Part shown: piece after piece, positions 9,907 to 20,500 of the stretch
How positions within the stretch are numbered: position 1 is the first letter of the stretch
How the letters are laid out: each line of letters opens with the position of its first letter
Source of the DNA: Chaetoderma sp. LZ-2023a
Taxonomy: Eukaryota; Mollusca; Caudofoveata; Chaetodermatida; Chaetodermatidae
Assembly: GCA_034401795.1 (NCBI GenBank)
Contig: CM067373.1
Location: 41,609,781-41,673,780, forward strand
Reading direction: 5' to 3'
DNA: 64,000 nt
Program-made: the position numbers and the translations under genes
Notes under the pieces: generated by a model
The model's database searches: none
Told to the model about the DNA's origin: nothing
What the model saw: the letters and a program-made list of their open reading frames with translations, nothing else

Positions 9907-10497
9907 TTGATATCACGTCTACAGATTGATGTCTGTGTTTTTATGAATACTCTTGTACATATTATGAAGGCGACTTGTCAGGGAAAGTTTTTCATGGGAC
10001 CCCAAATACAGGTGTCTCATTTTGAAGCTGGCTATTGCGTTAATGATGCGTGTGTATACTGCTGTGAAAGGGATGATTTGGCTCACTTGTGTATAACCTG
10101 CCCATGTCTACAACATTTACATTTAACCGTTAGAAGATCGGTTTTATATTTATAAGATGTTGCTGAATTGAAGAATGAAAAGTAAATCAAAGGATTTCCG
10201 TGTCCTCATTGCCCGTCAAGATATGAACACAAAACTAGACACTGTCTATCTAACTGGATTATAGCGAATGCCAAAATGGAGACATATGTAACTCGCCAAT
10301 GCCTGATTGATGGACACAGCCAAACGGACACCCTTCGAGAATGCATTTCTAGATTAAGGTATCGTATTAATATTAAATATACATATCATATAGAAAACGA
10401 TTTATTAGAGAACTACAAACATTTGTGGGCTTTAAAATTTGACCATTTTGTCTGTGGTATAGAGGACACTATTCCAAAATTCAATGACATTTGATGT
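9907..10497 (+). pseudogene. LINE-type ORF2 C-terminus remnant with Cys/His cluster
   Basis: One frame is open across this stretch except for in-frame stops at 10153 and 10183. It contains a Cys-x2-Cys, Asp-Asp-Leu-x-His-Leu, x3-Cys-x2-Cys-Pro cluster (zf-RVT style) and then Cys-Pro-His-Cys with His and His-Cys. A lysine- and tyrosine-rich helical tail ends in a Leu-Trp-Ala motif. This layout resembles the end of I/Nimb-clade LINE ORF2 proteins. The family call is weak; that it is a decayed retroelement is more likely than a host gene. Confidence 0.4.
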
Positions 10498-10930
10498 TGT
10501 TTGTCGTCACGTTTTATATTTCTGCATTCTAAGGTGCAAACCTACGCTTATGTAAAATTATATTGTTGTGAATTATGTCTCTGTGATACTGATGAATGTT
10601 TATATTGTTGTGAATTATGTCTCTGTGATACTGATGAATGTTTGCTTAAAGCTTACATTTTTTTACACTTTTTTAGAAAACTATATTTGCTGTTTTGTAA
10701 TGAATTTTATGCTGTATATTTATGTCATCACCCTCATTAACTGATTTTATCGGCAACAAGATATTCTTCATTTATCAAATTGTTCTAAAAGGATTTATGA
10801 TTTATTTTCGACGGATTCTTTTGCAATGGCATTTTTAAATATGTATATTCACTCACAGTTGTAATAGTTTGTAATTAATAAAGTATATGAACAGTCTTCT
10901 TCTTATTTTTCTTATTTTTATTTTTCTTCT
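10498..10930 (+). mobile_element. Probable LINE 3' untranslated tail
   Basis: Contains a 51-base direct duplication (TATTGTTGTGAATTATGTCT repeated near 10560 and 10611), an AATAAA at 10877-10882 and a TCTTCTTC/TTATTTTT-rich simple tail to about 10930. The tail resembles the one after the CR1-like fragment at 11682-11780. Confidence 0.4.
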
Positions 10931-10948
10931 TCAAACAGTGATCATTTT

Positions 10949-11087
10949 GCACGCCCATTTGCTGGCAAACTGAGGATTGTTTTTGAGGATTTACCACTGG
11001 AATGATTGGCTCGGTAACTGAGCCAGCCATTCCAGTGGTAAATCCTCAAGACCAGTCTTCTCATGGCTTGCCAATGGACATTCAATA
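10949..11087. repeat. CCACTGG palindromic element, copy d
   Basis: Core TACCACTGGAATGATTGGCT with the inverse AGCCAGCCATTCCAGTGGTA at 10991-11042. The outer arms are GCCCATTTGCTGGCAAAC and GCTTGCCAATGGACATTC. Same family as 597-733. Confidence 0.75.
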
Positions 11088-11332
11088 AGGACATATGTGG
11101 ATTTTCTTGACCAAATTTAGACATTAAAGAGTTAAACCTATTTTAACAGTGTGCTGGAGACGAGAACCAGCGGCAAATGTGTAACAAGACTTTTTTTTAC
11201 AATGGCATTTACTAGTACATATCAGTTTGTTATTTTATTTATTTATTTACGTCTTATTTTCTAAATTTATTTTAATTTAAAATACTGTGATATTTGATAT
11301 ACCGATGGATGTTGATTGTTTTAAATGTATGA

Positions 11333-11653
11333 ATAAATTGGGAGCATCTACTGCCATCAGACGTAGGTGATCGCACAAGAGGTACCAGTTACAAGCTCAC
11401 CAAACAACGCTTTTGCAGTGATACCAGAAAGAGGTTCTTTAGCATACGAGTGAACAAGCATTGGAATAGCCTACCTGATCACATAGTGACAGCTCCAACA
11501 CTCAACGCCTTTAAAGGAAGGATTGATAAGCACTACCGAGAGAACTTCTACACAATTCAGTTCCCGATCTCACCCATCCGCACCCAATCAGTTAAACAGG
11601 TTAATGAAACCCAGGTTCAAGAAGAAAGTGAAAATCTGTTACAGGCTTACTAG
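11333..11653 (+). pseudogene. CR1/L2-like LINE ORF2, C-terminal fragment
   Basis: The frame is open from just after a TGA at 11330 to TAG at 11651-11653, about 106 residues. It has the signature end of CR1/L2-type reverse transcriptase proteins: Thr-Arg-Gly-x-Ser-Tyr-Lys-Leu, Arg-Lys-x-Phe-Phe-Ser-x-Arg-Val, Trp-Asn-Ser-Leu-Pro, then Phe-Lys-x-Arg-x-Asp-Lys. The RT and endonuclease domains are missing, as expected for a 5'-truncated insertion. AATAAA follows at 11681. Confidence 0.7.
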
Positions 11654-11845
11654 CCTAACCAGCAGAAGAGGATATGTATGTAATAAAGTGCGTTGAAAAG
11701 TCTTCTTCATCTCTTCTCCTCTTCTTCCTCTTCTTCTCTCCTCCTCCTTCTTCGTCTTCGCCATTGTGTTCTTCTTAATCTTCTTCTTCGTCTTCATCTT
11801 CTTGTTCCTAAGTATAATATATACATACATAGTGGAGATCATTCT
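11654..11845 (+). mobile_element. LINE 3' end with TTC-rich microsatellite tail
   Basis: After the stop codon come GTAATAAAGTGCGTTGAAAA and a (TCT)n-like tract to about 11810, a common kind of 3' terminus for CR1/L2-like LINEs. The lysine-rich minus-strand frame across this tract is an artefact of the repeat. Confidence 0.5.
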
Positions 11846-13365
11846 AATATGTCATCATGCACAGCATAAATGTTGTATGTATTTGTATGCTATGTTGGTA
11901 CATTTTGATCGCGACGCGTTAAGTGTGGCTTAGATGCATTCTGGTGTTGTGTCTAATAGGGCATTGCTCAGAAGGCAGAATATCTGTATTAAGCTGAATT
12001 ATCTTACAACATCAGTTTCCGTTTCCGAGCATTAACATCGGCACAGTATCTGATTGCTTTACGTGTGCTAATTAAAAGCAACAATCTGGTCAGACATTCC
12101 CGGTGCTACCCAAGCATACTATTGGGATCAAAGTAAGAAGGCTGGTAATTAATGATGTCTAAATGCGTGGTGATCCGCTAACGTATGGAAAATACTGCCA
12201 ATGAATTGATCCATCCACATTGTCGCTGGGAAGATGAATAGCTCAATTTAATGCAGCTAAGTTAATGGCTTGCTTGGCAACATAATATAACTGCTCTTTG
12301 AAAAATGTGGTGCTGCGTGTATTAGTTGTACACACTGCGTTCTACCCATGAATCTGTACTAATAGATTCCAGTTATGCTTCAGTAGTTATGATCTAGCAG
12401 CACTGGCATTCTGGCCATTTTCGCACGATCACCTGTTTCTAAGAAGAAACTATGCTGTTCTAAAGATAATTGAAAAGTTAATATGTATATTACATGATGT
12501 GATTTCGAGTTATGTTTAAACAAATCTGCAGTTTAAATTGTGTGTTAGTTGCATTCTAAGTCAATCGTGGATCAGCAAACCAACACTACTATGTGTCTAC
12601 TTTGGTACACACACATGAGCTATCCAAACTCATCATTAATACATTTGTTGTTGAATATATTGCAACTAATTTACTTGGGAATTGCTGCTGCTTATGACGG
12701 TACCAGTATCGCGACGAATTGGTTCCAAAATATACAACAAAACAGTTATTACGTTTCTAACATTGATATTATGGGACTATATGTTACAAGGGATGAGCAC
12801 CAAATATAGGATGTGTATCTATGTTGTAATCAACGTCTAATGTGAATGTACATTTTAGCAATTTGTGAACAGATGGACAACCTGTCTCTTTTGTGTACAT
12901 GTTGATATTGGCCCCAGACTTGGCAGTTGAATGGGACCACTGGCAGATCTGAACGAGATTAGTTGAATTTTGCTGTGCACAATCTCTGTGGTATACATCT
13001 TCAGCAATCCCTTACAATAAGATTACACATTGATTGTTGGACATTTTGGGAAGGCCGCTAATTTTGAATGACATTTCAAAGGACTGGAGAACAGTTACAG
13101 GTCGCTTTGTGAGAACTGTAGAGGGCTCTATCATGGATCGTGGCAGAATTATTGGTGCGCTTTTCAGGAGAGCTGTCAGATTTGCATTGCTCTTAAAATC
13201 GTATTGATCTGGTACTCGCAATATCAGTCCACTTAGCTTCTGTCTCTGCATGCCAATCGATTTCGACAATGAACGTGTATTTAGCGACTGATGCTCTCTT
13301 ATAGAATCTGTCGAAACAGTACAATAATTGAAAATGTACATAATTTATTAAATAGACTGGTTTTT
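11846..13365. other. No recognisable gene; one decayed MITE centre
   Basis: Mostly featureless AT-rich DNA. 12640-12745 holds a degenerate family M centre (GTTGAATATATTGCAACTAA with the inverse AATTGGTTCCAAAATATACA). A 109-residue minus frame at 13012-13341 has no features I can support. Confidence 0.5.
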
Positions 13366-13818
13366 TTCAGTTCATCCAACATTCACAATACATCATAATT
13401 AATTATGTGACGTGCATGATATCTCATAAGTTCGTCGCGAACGCTTACTTGATGAAGGACTAAGCGTTGTTGTACGAATTGTATGCTTTTACTATTTTAT
13501 ATAGAGGGTGTTGGATATTTTGAAACTAATTTAACTGGGCGCTGTTGCTGCCAGAGGAAGCAACACCACCCAACCAAATTAGTTTCAAAATATTCAACCG
13601 CTTACCTGTGTAGTTTTCTAGAAATTGATGAACAGGTAGTTCAGCGATCGATCGATTCCAACACGTTGAAGTGGGTTTGTGGGAGCTTAGCTAAAGATGG
13701 GCACAGCTTATTCCGTCATCAATTTAGGGCTTGTGGTGAACTTAATTGTGTCATTCATGACGTAATACAATGATGCTTATGACGTCATGACTGACTGAGA
13801 AAACGGAATCCTCCATTG
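13366..13818 (+). mobile_element. Family M MITE, recombined copy
   Basis: The 5' part, AATAAA-type block, palindrome (GCTGTTGCTGCCAGAGGAAG with its inverse) and GAGCTTAGCTAAAGATGGGC follow the normal order. After that, 13705-13818 is an inverted second copy of the 5' part (TCATTCATGACGTAATACAA to GAAAACGGAATCCTCCATT). The element therefore ends with two left ends facing each other. Confidence 0.65.
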
Positions 13819-14493
13819 CGTACTGCCATTGTGATTGCTTCTTCATATTTAAGTCACACGCTACTGGCGCACAACTCTAATGAGAAATAAGTGTTCGCAT
13901 TTCCAAAGTTATTGAACTAATAGTTTATGTCTCTCAATGGCGTGTCTTCAAGAAAAGGTTATATTAAGGCGGTCACCTCTCAAAAAATTATGAGCGCAAG
14001 GAAATTGGGATCCCCACGAGGTCAGGAATTTTTCTCAAACAATCGAAAAATTCCTTTTAGGAATAGACCTGGTAGCTTCAGACAAACATCGCAAATGGCT
14101 GGGACTGGGTGTCGATGCAAACATGCGCTTTATATACCATATCTCTGCTTTGCGTCATCTTGAAAGCCATCTAAATCCACTAGATGTTAATCATATATGT
14201 AATAAGTATGAACCGTTGTAGATGGTTTAAAACCAACAATATGAATCAGGAATTTATTTCAAACATATTTTCAACACTATATGGCTCTTATGTAAGCCAC
14301 TTGTGTACAGTCAAGCATTTCAAAAGCCACCACATTATGCCGCATCAAGAAGATATTAAGTAGTTGGTTTTATAACAAGTTACTCAGCATATAATGTGAC
14401 TTTAAAGCATAGATACCAGCATATAAAAAGATTCACTATATACCCTATCGAGTATTTTGAAACTAGCGGTGGCTGCCCAAGTGTCTGTAAATA
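13819..14493. other. No recognisable gene
   Basis: The 78-residue + frame at 13927-14163 shows no family features. The DNA is AT-rich up to about 14480, where composition changes sharply to the GC-rich gag-like block. Confidence 0.45.
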
Positions 14494-15740
14494 TTGAATC
14501 AACATAGTCGCCAGCGTACCCTGAAACCACGGTGCTCATTCCGACAGGATGGAGAGAATCTCAAGATAGGCTTGCCAGGGGTATCAGCTTATCCGCCGTC
14601 AAGCTCTGCTGTTTGCGCTCAGGAGGAAGACGAAGGCCCCCGTCTTGTAGAGCACTCGCAGCTAGCCACGGAGGAGGATTGGTCTGACGCTTGCCAATGG
14701 CTGGTAAGTGTTAGGTCAGATCTGCCCGTGGAGCAGTCGACTAGCCAGCGTGATCACAGGCTGTGGTTAGCTGGTAAGGCTACTGCTAGCGTTATACCAT
14801 CTCTGCCGTTAGCGGCGGCGGAGATGCCCATCAAGGCGAATGGGCATCTCGCGAAGGCCCCTTGTGAGGTGGCCAGGCGTTGTCGCATCATGCCCCTGGA
14901 TTACCAGAGGTACGGTGTGGTACCCAAGCCTAGCGTGGTTGACCGCGCTGCTTTGGGTGAAGATGCGCGGCCAGGCTCCCGTTCTGACACGGGGGTTGTG
15001 TTCGAACGCGTTGCGTTCGGCCAATGCTGCGTTGCGTGATGCGGAGGAGTGTGTCCCACGTCTCCCAGCTGTTACAGGGGGTAGTAACAGCATCCGCATC
15101 GCGCCAGCCGAGCTCGGTCACAGTCCAGAGAGCCATCCAGGATGGTATCAACCTGGCTCTGGACTGCATGACTCGGGCGGTGACCAGGAGTGTCCGGGCA
15201 AGGCGCATGTTTGCCTTGGACAATCTGTGCCCGTCCCAGGACCTGTACAATAGGCTACTGCGTACGCCTATGACGGGTCCTGGTCTCTTTGGAGGTGAGG
15301 GATGTAGGCACCTCCAGGAGACGGTTACTCTGGTCGGTAACCAGAGGGCGCTGCGCGAGCAGTTTGAAGTGCTCCGTCGGGAGCGCGTTCGCGCCGCACC
15401 CCCTGCGTATCGTCCCCTGCAGGCTCGAGGTGGAGGTGGCCAGGTCAGAGGCCACCCACCATCGCAGCATCGGCCTAGGCCGTGTGCGATTTGGCCAGCA
15501 GTGAGGGGGGCGCAGGCTCCTCAGGCGCAGGCAGCCACCTGCGCACCGAGGTGCGCGCGGTGCTGGGCATGGCGCGCGGGGATCTGGTCGTGGTAATCGT
15601 GCCTGATGGGCCGGTTACCGCGGTGAGAACCACTCCGGTGTTTCTGGCGAAGGAGACAGTGCCACTCTTGCACTCCTTATGTCCACCTCTCTCCCTGGGT
15701 TACAGGTGGAAAGCTCCTGCTGCGTCGTCCGTTCGATGAA
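14494..15740 (+). pseudogene. DIRS-type gag-like ORF, frameshifted
   Basis: Three overlapping frames (14494-15039, 15024-15596, 15482-15739) together resemble the gag of the DIRS-like element on the minus strand at 58.6-60.5 kb. Shared points are Glu-x-Asp-Trp-Ser-Asp-Ala-x2-Trp-Leu, a basic Glu-Val-x-x-Arg-Cys-x-Ile segment followed by Tyr-x3-Tyr-x-Val-Val-Pro, and a Gly-x-x-Leu-Phe-x-Gly end. The last third is rich in Arg, Gly and Pro. It is GC-rich unlike its surroundings. Switching of frames shows it is broken. The gag N-terminal zinc finger is not visible upstream. Confidence 0.5.
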
Positions 15741-15932
15741 CCAGAAGAAGCTGTTGACCTCCAGGAGGGCATCCTACGGGTAGATGGTGTGTCACATGTC
15801 ACCAAAGCCAAGGGTGCTGTTAAACTGCTTCAGCGAGTTGGACTCACTGGCCTGCAAACGACTCATATAGTCCTAGATCTGGCACAGATATTTCTCGAGG
15901 GGTTCACTCTGTTCAGTTTAACTCATATATAG
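15708..15932 (+). CDS. Unrecognised short ORF following the gag-like block
   Basis: A frame that is open from before 15708 to TAG at 15930-15932, with at least 74 residues. It has an acidic Glu-Pro-Glu-Glu stretch and then a leucine-rich helical half. A TTACAG just before 15706 could be a splice acceptor. Two bases after its stop comes the ATG of the next ORF. I recognise no family. Confidence 0.25.
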   Translation, partial: GKLLLRRPFDEPEEAVDLQEGILRVDGVSHVTKAKGAVKLLQRVGLTGLQTTHIVLDLAQIFLEGFTLFSLTHI

Positions 15933-15934
15933 CC

Positions 15935-16099
15935 ATGATTCACATCATACTGCTCGTGCTGGCGTTTACAGCAGTGGCACAGGGCGCTGAAACTGCCATG
16001 ATATTGGATGCCAAGTGGGCCCACTTCCGGGATGACCCCCAGTACAATCCTTGGGTCGATCCCTTGCGGAAACATTTACGACCGCTTTCATGCACTTGA
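15935..16099 (+). pseudogene. Short ORF with signal-peptide-like N-terminus
   Basis: 54 residues. Residues 1-18 are a textbook signal peptide: Met-Ile-His, a run of Ile, Leu, Val and Ala, then Ala-Val-Ala-Gln-Gly-Ala. An aromatic and Asp/Pro-rich stretch follows (Trp-Ala-His-Phe-Arg-Asp-Asp-Pro). The frame closes at TGA 16097-16099, but a neighbouring frame stays open further and contains cysteines, so a frameshift is likely. It may be the start of a secreted or membrane protein belonging to a retroelement, or a captured host exon. The family is unknown. Confidence 0.3.
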
Positions 16100-16540
16100 A
16101 GAGATCGCGTCTGTCTGCCACTTCTCTGGTGTGGAGAGGGTAGGACGTGGTTGTCTGCTGGAGACACCTGCTCAGCACTAGATTCTCTGCATAACATGTG
16201 AACATGCCAGAGTCTGCGAAGTGCAAATGCTAAGCACTTTAGCATCCTACCAGGTGAGCGTTGTCAAGGTAGATGGAAGACACTTTGGGTGGTACCATCA
16301 TGCCGATGCGACTCTGGCAGAGACTACGTGTTTGACTGAGCCTACACAGAGTGCAAATGCCCATCCCGTATGGGTGGGGGCCCTGCCTGGGGTCTTCTGG
16401 AACAAGCCGCCTCTGAACAGTGGCAGCCAGAATGGCATCGGCGGGGGCTGCATTTTTTATTACACCCGTGGTAATCATCATTTACGATTAAACGATTCCA
16501 CCAGGGTTGGGTAGATTTTTCGGCACCATGGTAATCCGTG

Positions 16541-16664
16541 GTGGCCCCCACTGCCCTCTCAATCCCTGGGGGCATAGTTCCCATCTCCATCTAGAGGCAT
16601 ACACCAACCATGACATGTCTCACAACCCTATGCCCCCAGGGATTGAGAGGGCGGTGGGGGCCAC
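16541..16664. repeat. 36/37 inverted repeat with 50-base loop
   Basis: The left arm 16541-16577 (starts GTGGCCCCCACTGCCCTCTC) and the right arm 16628-16664 (ends GGGCGGTGGGGGCCAC) are complementary at 36 of 37 positions. The DNA could form a long, very GC-rich hairpin. It is not part of any ORF that I trust. Confidence 0.85.
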
Positions 16665-17573
16665 AGATCGCCGAACGGCTGCCAGTTGAGGGAGGTGGTA
16701 TCATTTTGACTCCGACCCTACTACTTGAATATAGGGACGTTGGTGTCACGAAAAACAAACCCGTATGTATTCAAAATTTCAACAACAGAAATTCAGCTCA
16801 ACATTGAAATTAATACCATTTTGAACCTGGCATGAATTGGACTTGTTTAACAGGGACCAAACTATGCGCCAACCAAGCCAATCAAACAAACTTCGAGACC
16901 GACCACTGAAAGATTGCTCATTGTATGCTGTGCCAATTACTCCAGTCGATGGTACTTGTTCTGCTTCCATGAATCAGTATGACAGGGAAATGCACAGCAG
17001 CACTATTGAGCCTAACTGCTCGAGGCAAGTCGTTATCTATAAAGACAATAGCATGGCAGGTAATTTTGAAATGACCATGTAGAAATCGGTCAAATAATGT
17101 CCTAAATTTTGTTTTCAGAAACTCCACTCACTGCTCGGGGAAACTCCACTATTAAAACCACTGTGCTCTTTCCTGACTTTGAATAAGAGTAGATTCGACT
17201 GCATCACGGCAGAGCTTGCTAATTTCTCTTGCGCTGAAACATCGCTGGGAAACGCCGCTGCTGACCATCGTCTGCTACTAAGGAATACAGGAAACATTTG
17301 CTCGGTACTCGCCTCTGATTACGCCCGGCTTCGCCTTGTTTTACCAATACATTTTAAAGGACTATTATCCGGCAAAGAAAGGACTATTTTGACAGGGCTG
17401 GTACTAATGCTACGGCTTCGCTCTATACTGCATACTTGAGAAGTAAACAACCTTGTTCCACACTGATCTATTTTGTCTCTTTATGACCACTCTCCGCGAG
17501 GAACTGCTGAATTGTTATCCACTCTAAGAAATGCCACTTGCCCGGCTTATTGTGATCCCTGGCCCATGAGGAT
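16665..17573. other. Between-element DNA, no recognised gene
   Basis: Several 60-85 residue frames on both strands overlap and none has recognisable features. The stretch precedes an LTR start on the + strand, so it may be the 3' interior of a decayed LTR element. Confidence 0.35.
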
Positions 17574-17950
17574 TGTAGCACGGATTGACCAGTCAGGTAT
17601 GGACAATCCCAGCCAGTCTGGGTACGGAAACGCCGGGCCGGGTGCATTCCAAACGCGCTCCCCTGGGTAGGATGATACGCATGTATAAAGCTGTATATGA
17701 GAGGTTCGTAAAATGCCTAAGTCCGCGAGATCCTCTAGCACGCATACGCAGGCATCAGAGATTGCTAGACAACGTGCGTTAGCATTGAGGAGAAATAGCA
17801 TCTTATTTTATACCGAGCGGGTACACGTAATTACTTTAAATTACCTTTCTCGCCGTTCTTAGTCTCGATCAGAATGAAACGAGGATTCCAAAACTCTTGA
17901 CTATTTTACAATCGGTTAAGAATTGACCGAGTTATGGCAAAATGAGCAAT
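17574..17950 (+). mobile_element. LTR fragment (U3 end) related to the 17-kb LTR element
   Basis: Starts TGTAGCACGGATTGACCAG and continues CCCAGCCAGTCTGGGTACGG, CTGGGTAGGATGATACGCA, TGTATAAAGCTGTATATGAG. This is the same order of blocks, in opposite orientation, as the upper end of the LTR at 58548 downwards and of the LTR at 44566 downwards. The part after 17800 (TACCGAGCGGGTAC, CGCCGTTCTTAGTCTCGATC) matches a roughly 500-base segment present at 57.83-58.35 kb but absent from the left LTR. The right boundary is unclear. Confidence 0.6.
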
Positions 17951-18119
17951 CGAATTACCTTATGATTATTGGATTTCAGACGTGGAGCCTTCAACCAAGC
18001 ATTTGTTCGACCATCCGTGACACACTTTGGTTGTAATCTTCTCGCTTGACCATGTCTGTTCCTTAACTTTTGCTTTTTCAAGTACCAAAACGGAGAAGAA
18101 CAGTGTGGCCGTTAAACTA

Positions 18120-18994
18120 TCATTTCAAAACAGCTAAAGGGAGTGGATTAGCGGAGTCTGACACACCCCTCATATAGTAATTCGTGAAAGAGGACTCACA
18201 GTGCCCTTGTGCAACAGCCATGATGTCCGCTAACAGAACACCATTGTAGAAGGCGGTTGAGATGGCTATTCCTCTAACATCCTGTGCCGTTGCGCATTGC
18301 ACCTGGTGCCCAGTCGCAGTCTCATGGGTGGTCTGAATGCAATCGACTACCCAACGAGAGATAGAATCCATGGATGCGGCACCATATGGCTTCTTATGGC
18401 AGATCCACACATGTCTATCATTCGACCATAATGAGCCTGTCCGTTTTTTGTACTTCGACACTGGCATCACGATCAAACCTAATTTGTTTCGGTATAATGA
18501 TCGGTTTGCCGGGATATTTCAAAGATTGATTCTTTGACATAAATTCTGCTCTTGGCAGAAGACGCAGACCCTCTGGAGACAATAAATCTGTCCCTCTCTG
18601 CTGAAAGCACATGGATCTCACTGCACCTTCTCGCTGGGGAAGCTGACATTAGAAAGACCGCCTTTAGAGTCAACCGCTTTAGACTGCCCGAACCCAAAGG
18701 TTCGATAGGGTGCTTGGCCAGTGCACTAAGCACTAACGATAGACTCCAGGCTGGAAAGACTACCGGTTGTCTCGGTCGGAGATTGGTCATTCCCTTCAGC
18801 ATCACATTTAACTGGGCCACCTCTGGACTATCCCTGTTGGCTAGACAAGGGATAACTGATGCCAAAGCTGACTTGTATCCAGCAATTGTGACAGGAGCTA
18901 GTCTGGAATAGAACAGCTCACAGAGAAAGTCTGCTATTTTCCTGAATAGTGGATTGAAAGGTATCAATACCCTTTCCTTCACACCTGTCTGCAA
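18120..18994 (-). pseudogene. DIRS-like tyrosine recombinase, frameshifted
   Basis: The N-terminal frame (18479-18994) has the DIRS/Ngaro pattern: Gly-Tyr-Lys-Ser-Ala-Leu, Leu-Lys-Gly-Met-x-Asn-Leu-Arg-Pro, and the first catalytic Arg in Pro-Ala-Arg-Arg-Cys-Ser-Glu. The C-terminal frame (18120-18476) has Asp-Val-Arg-Gly, an Asp-Ile-Met helix, and the His plus Tyr-Tyr-Met-Arg end that carries the nucleophile. The usual His-x-x-Arg appears as Gln-Asp-Val-Arg. Such recombinases integrate the circular DNA of DIRS elements. A frame break near 18480 makes it inactive. Confidence 0.75.
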
Positions 18995-19011
18995 ATTTGT
19001 TAACCCTGTGG

Positions 19012-19431
19012 TTATATGACTTGGACAGGGTCTGAACCAAGCATAGGAAGGGATTGCTCTACAGTCTTCGGCATCAGAGACGACACCAGCGTAGGTAGGA
19101 CGCGATGCAAGAAGCCTTGCATAGTGGGCCCAAACAACGCCGGAGGTGCCATCTCCGAAGCCTCCGCCTGCAGACGAGGAGCGCCGTCAGGTGTTGAAAC
19201 GGACGCTCCCCGATTTGATTTCGGACCACCTGACCCCCCCCCCCCCCCCCCATCAGACCCATACAAGTCCATCTAGGCAAGAAACTTAACTAGCAACTCA
19301 ACCGGCCACACTACACATACATTACATTTATTGTCAACATTACACTTGGAGCATCTAAAACAGACATGGTCCTTATAGGCAACCGTAACAAACTTGTGCC
19401 ATTCAGAGCAAGATGGCCGGGTAGGCTTGTC
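19012..19431 (-). pseudogene. DIRS-like gag N-terminus with zinc finger, truncated
   Basis: After an acceptor-like TTATTTTTTAG, the frame reads a Cys/His cluster (Cys-x2-Trp-His, then His-x-Cys-x2-Cys-x2-Cys-x5-Cys-x2-Cys). It meets a TAG at 19275 and continues in frame into a Gly-rich gag start (Met-Asp-Leu-Tyr-Gly-Ser-Asp). It ends at 19012. Only 17 bases separate this stop from the recombinase frame, so gag C-terminus, reverse transcriptase and RNase H have been deleted. The same arrangement, less the deletion, stands at 60.3-60.5 kb. Confidence 0.6.
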
Positions 19432-20500
19432 CTAAAAAATAAGCACAACAACGGCAGACAAATAACGTTCAAATAGTTTGACCATAAATTAAATGTTAAC
19501 CCTCCAGCACCCCACACATGCAACGTTACAATCAAGATCGCGTAACCTGGCAACAAGAACGATAGCGGGACATTAATACACCCGTAAACTGATCATGACA
19601 GATGTATCACACGGAACCAGGAACCATATCGAATTGCATTCGCGGTATATTTAAGACTTAATTTCAAAATTATACTACTAAAAACGAAGGCCAAAACAAT
19701 AAGTGAAGGAAACAACAAAATGCATAAACAAACTGCTGTAGAACACGGTAAAACCGCAGAACACATCTTTAATCAAGAATTTTGAAACCATCGATCAATG
19801 CAAACAGATCGTAATTACCACGCAAAACGTGACATAATTCTAAAGTTTTCTGGTACAAAAAGTACGCAGCACCAAGAATAATATGCGCGAATTAATGAAA
19901 CATTTTTTTCACCATAAAAATATTCGAGAAACAACACGGGTGTTACGTCACCCGCTCGGATAATACTGAGAACGACGTCAGCCGATTTTAGTGTTAAAAG
20001 CCGTATAGCCAACATCCAATTTCATATTACTGCCGATCGCCGTTGGGATTAAAGGAGGCGATCTTATCTGGCATATTTCGCTGTAGCCACACGTCCCAGA
20101 TTTGTGGTCAGAAATTCGGACATACAACACAGACAAAATTTTAGAGACTTATGTCTCCATATATGCTGGAGAATAACTCGAAAGAATACAACCTGAGTTT
20201 CAGTAGCTCCTTCCATGGTAATCCACTAATTCCTGGCGCGAAAACTAGCTTAATTAGGCACAAAGATTTAAACTTTGAGAAAACTCTAAGATTATTTCAA
20301 TATGCAAAGGCATACATTGCTCTTGTTGCTAAGCAAACAAGAATGAGTCTCACTGGCAGACGGGTACCCGGTTGTTGGTAGCCGGGTACCCAGTTCCATG
20401 AGCGGGTAAAGCTTTCTAAATCTAGATTCCTAAAGCAGCTAGCCAGCTGGCTTGTATTATCAAAGAGTAATATAATGGTACTATTGATCGAAGGAGAACG
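19432..20500 (-). mobile_element. DIRS-like 5' noncoding region, unit A
   Basis: Shares blocks with unit B (20505-21480) and with 60530-61530: GAACCAGGAACC, AAAACTTGACATAATT-like runs, a near-CRE TTACGTCA at 19943, the GATCGCC...GGCGATC hairpin at 20035-20063, and paired GGGTACCCG motifs at 20363-20393. Noncoding. Confidence 0.65.

Noticed and set aside
13012..13341. 109-residue minus frame
   Set aside because: No domain, no splice or conservation signal, and no link to a neighbouring element.
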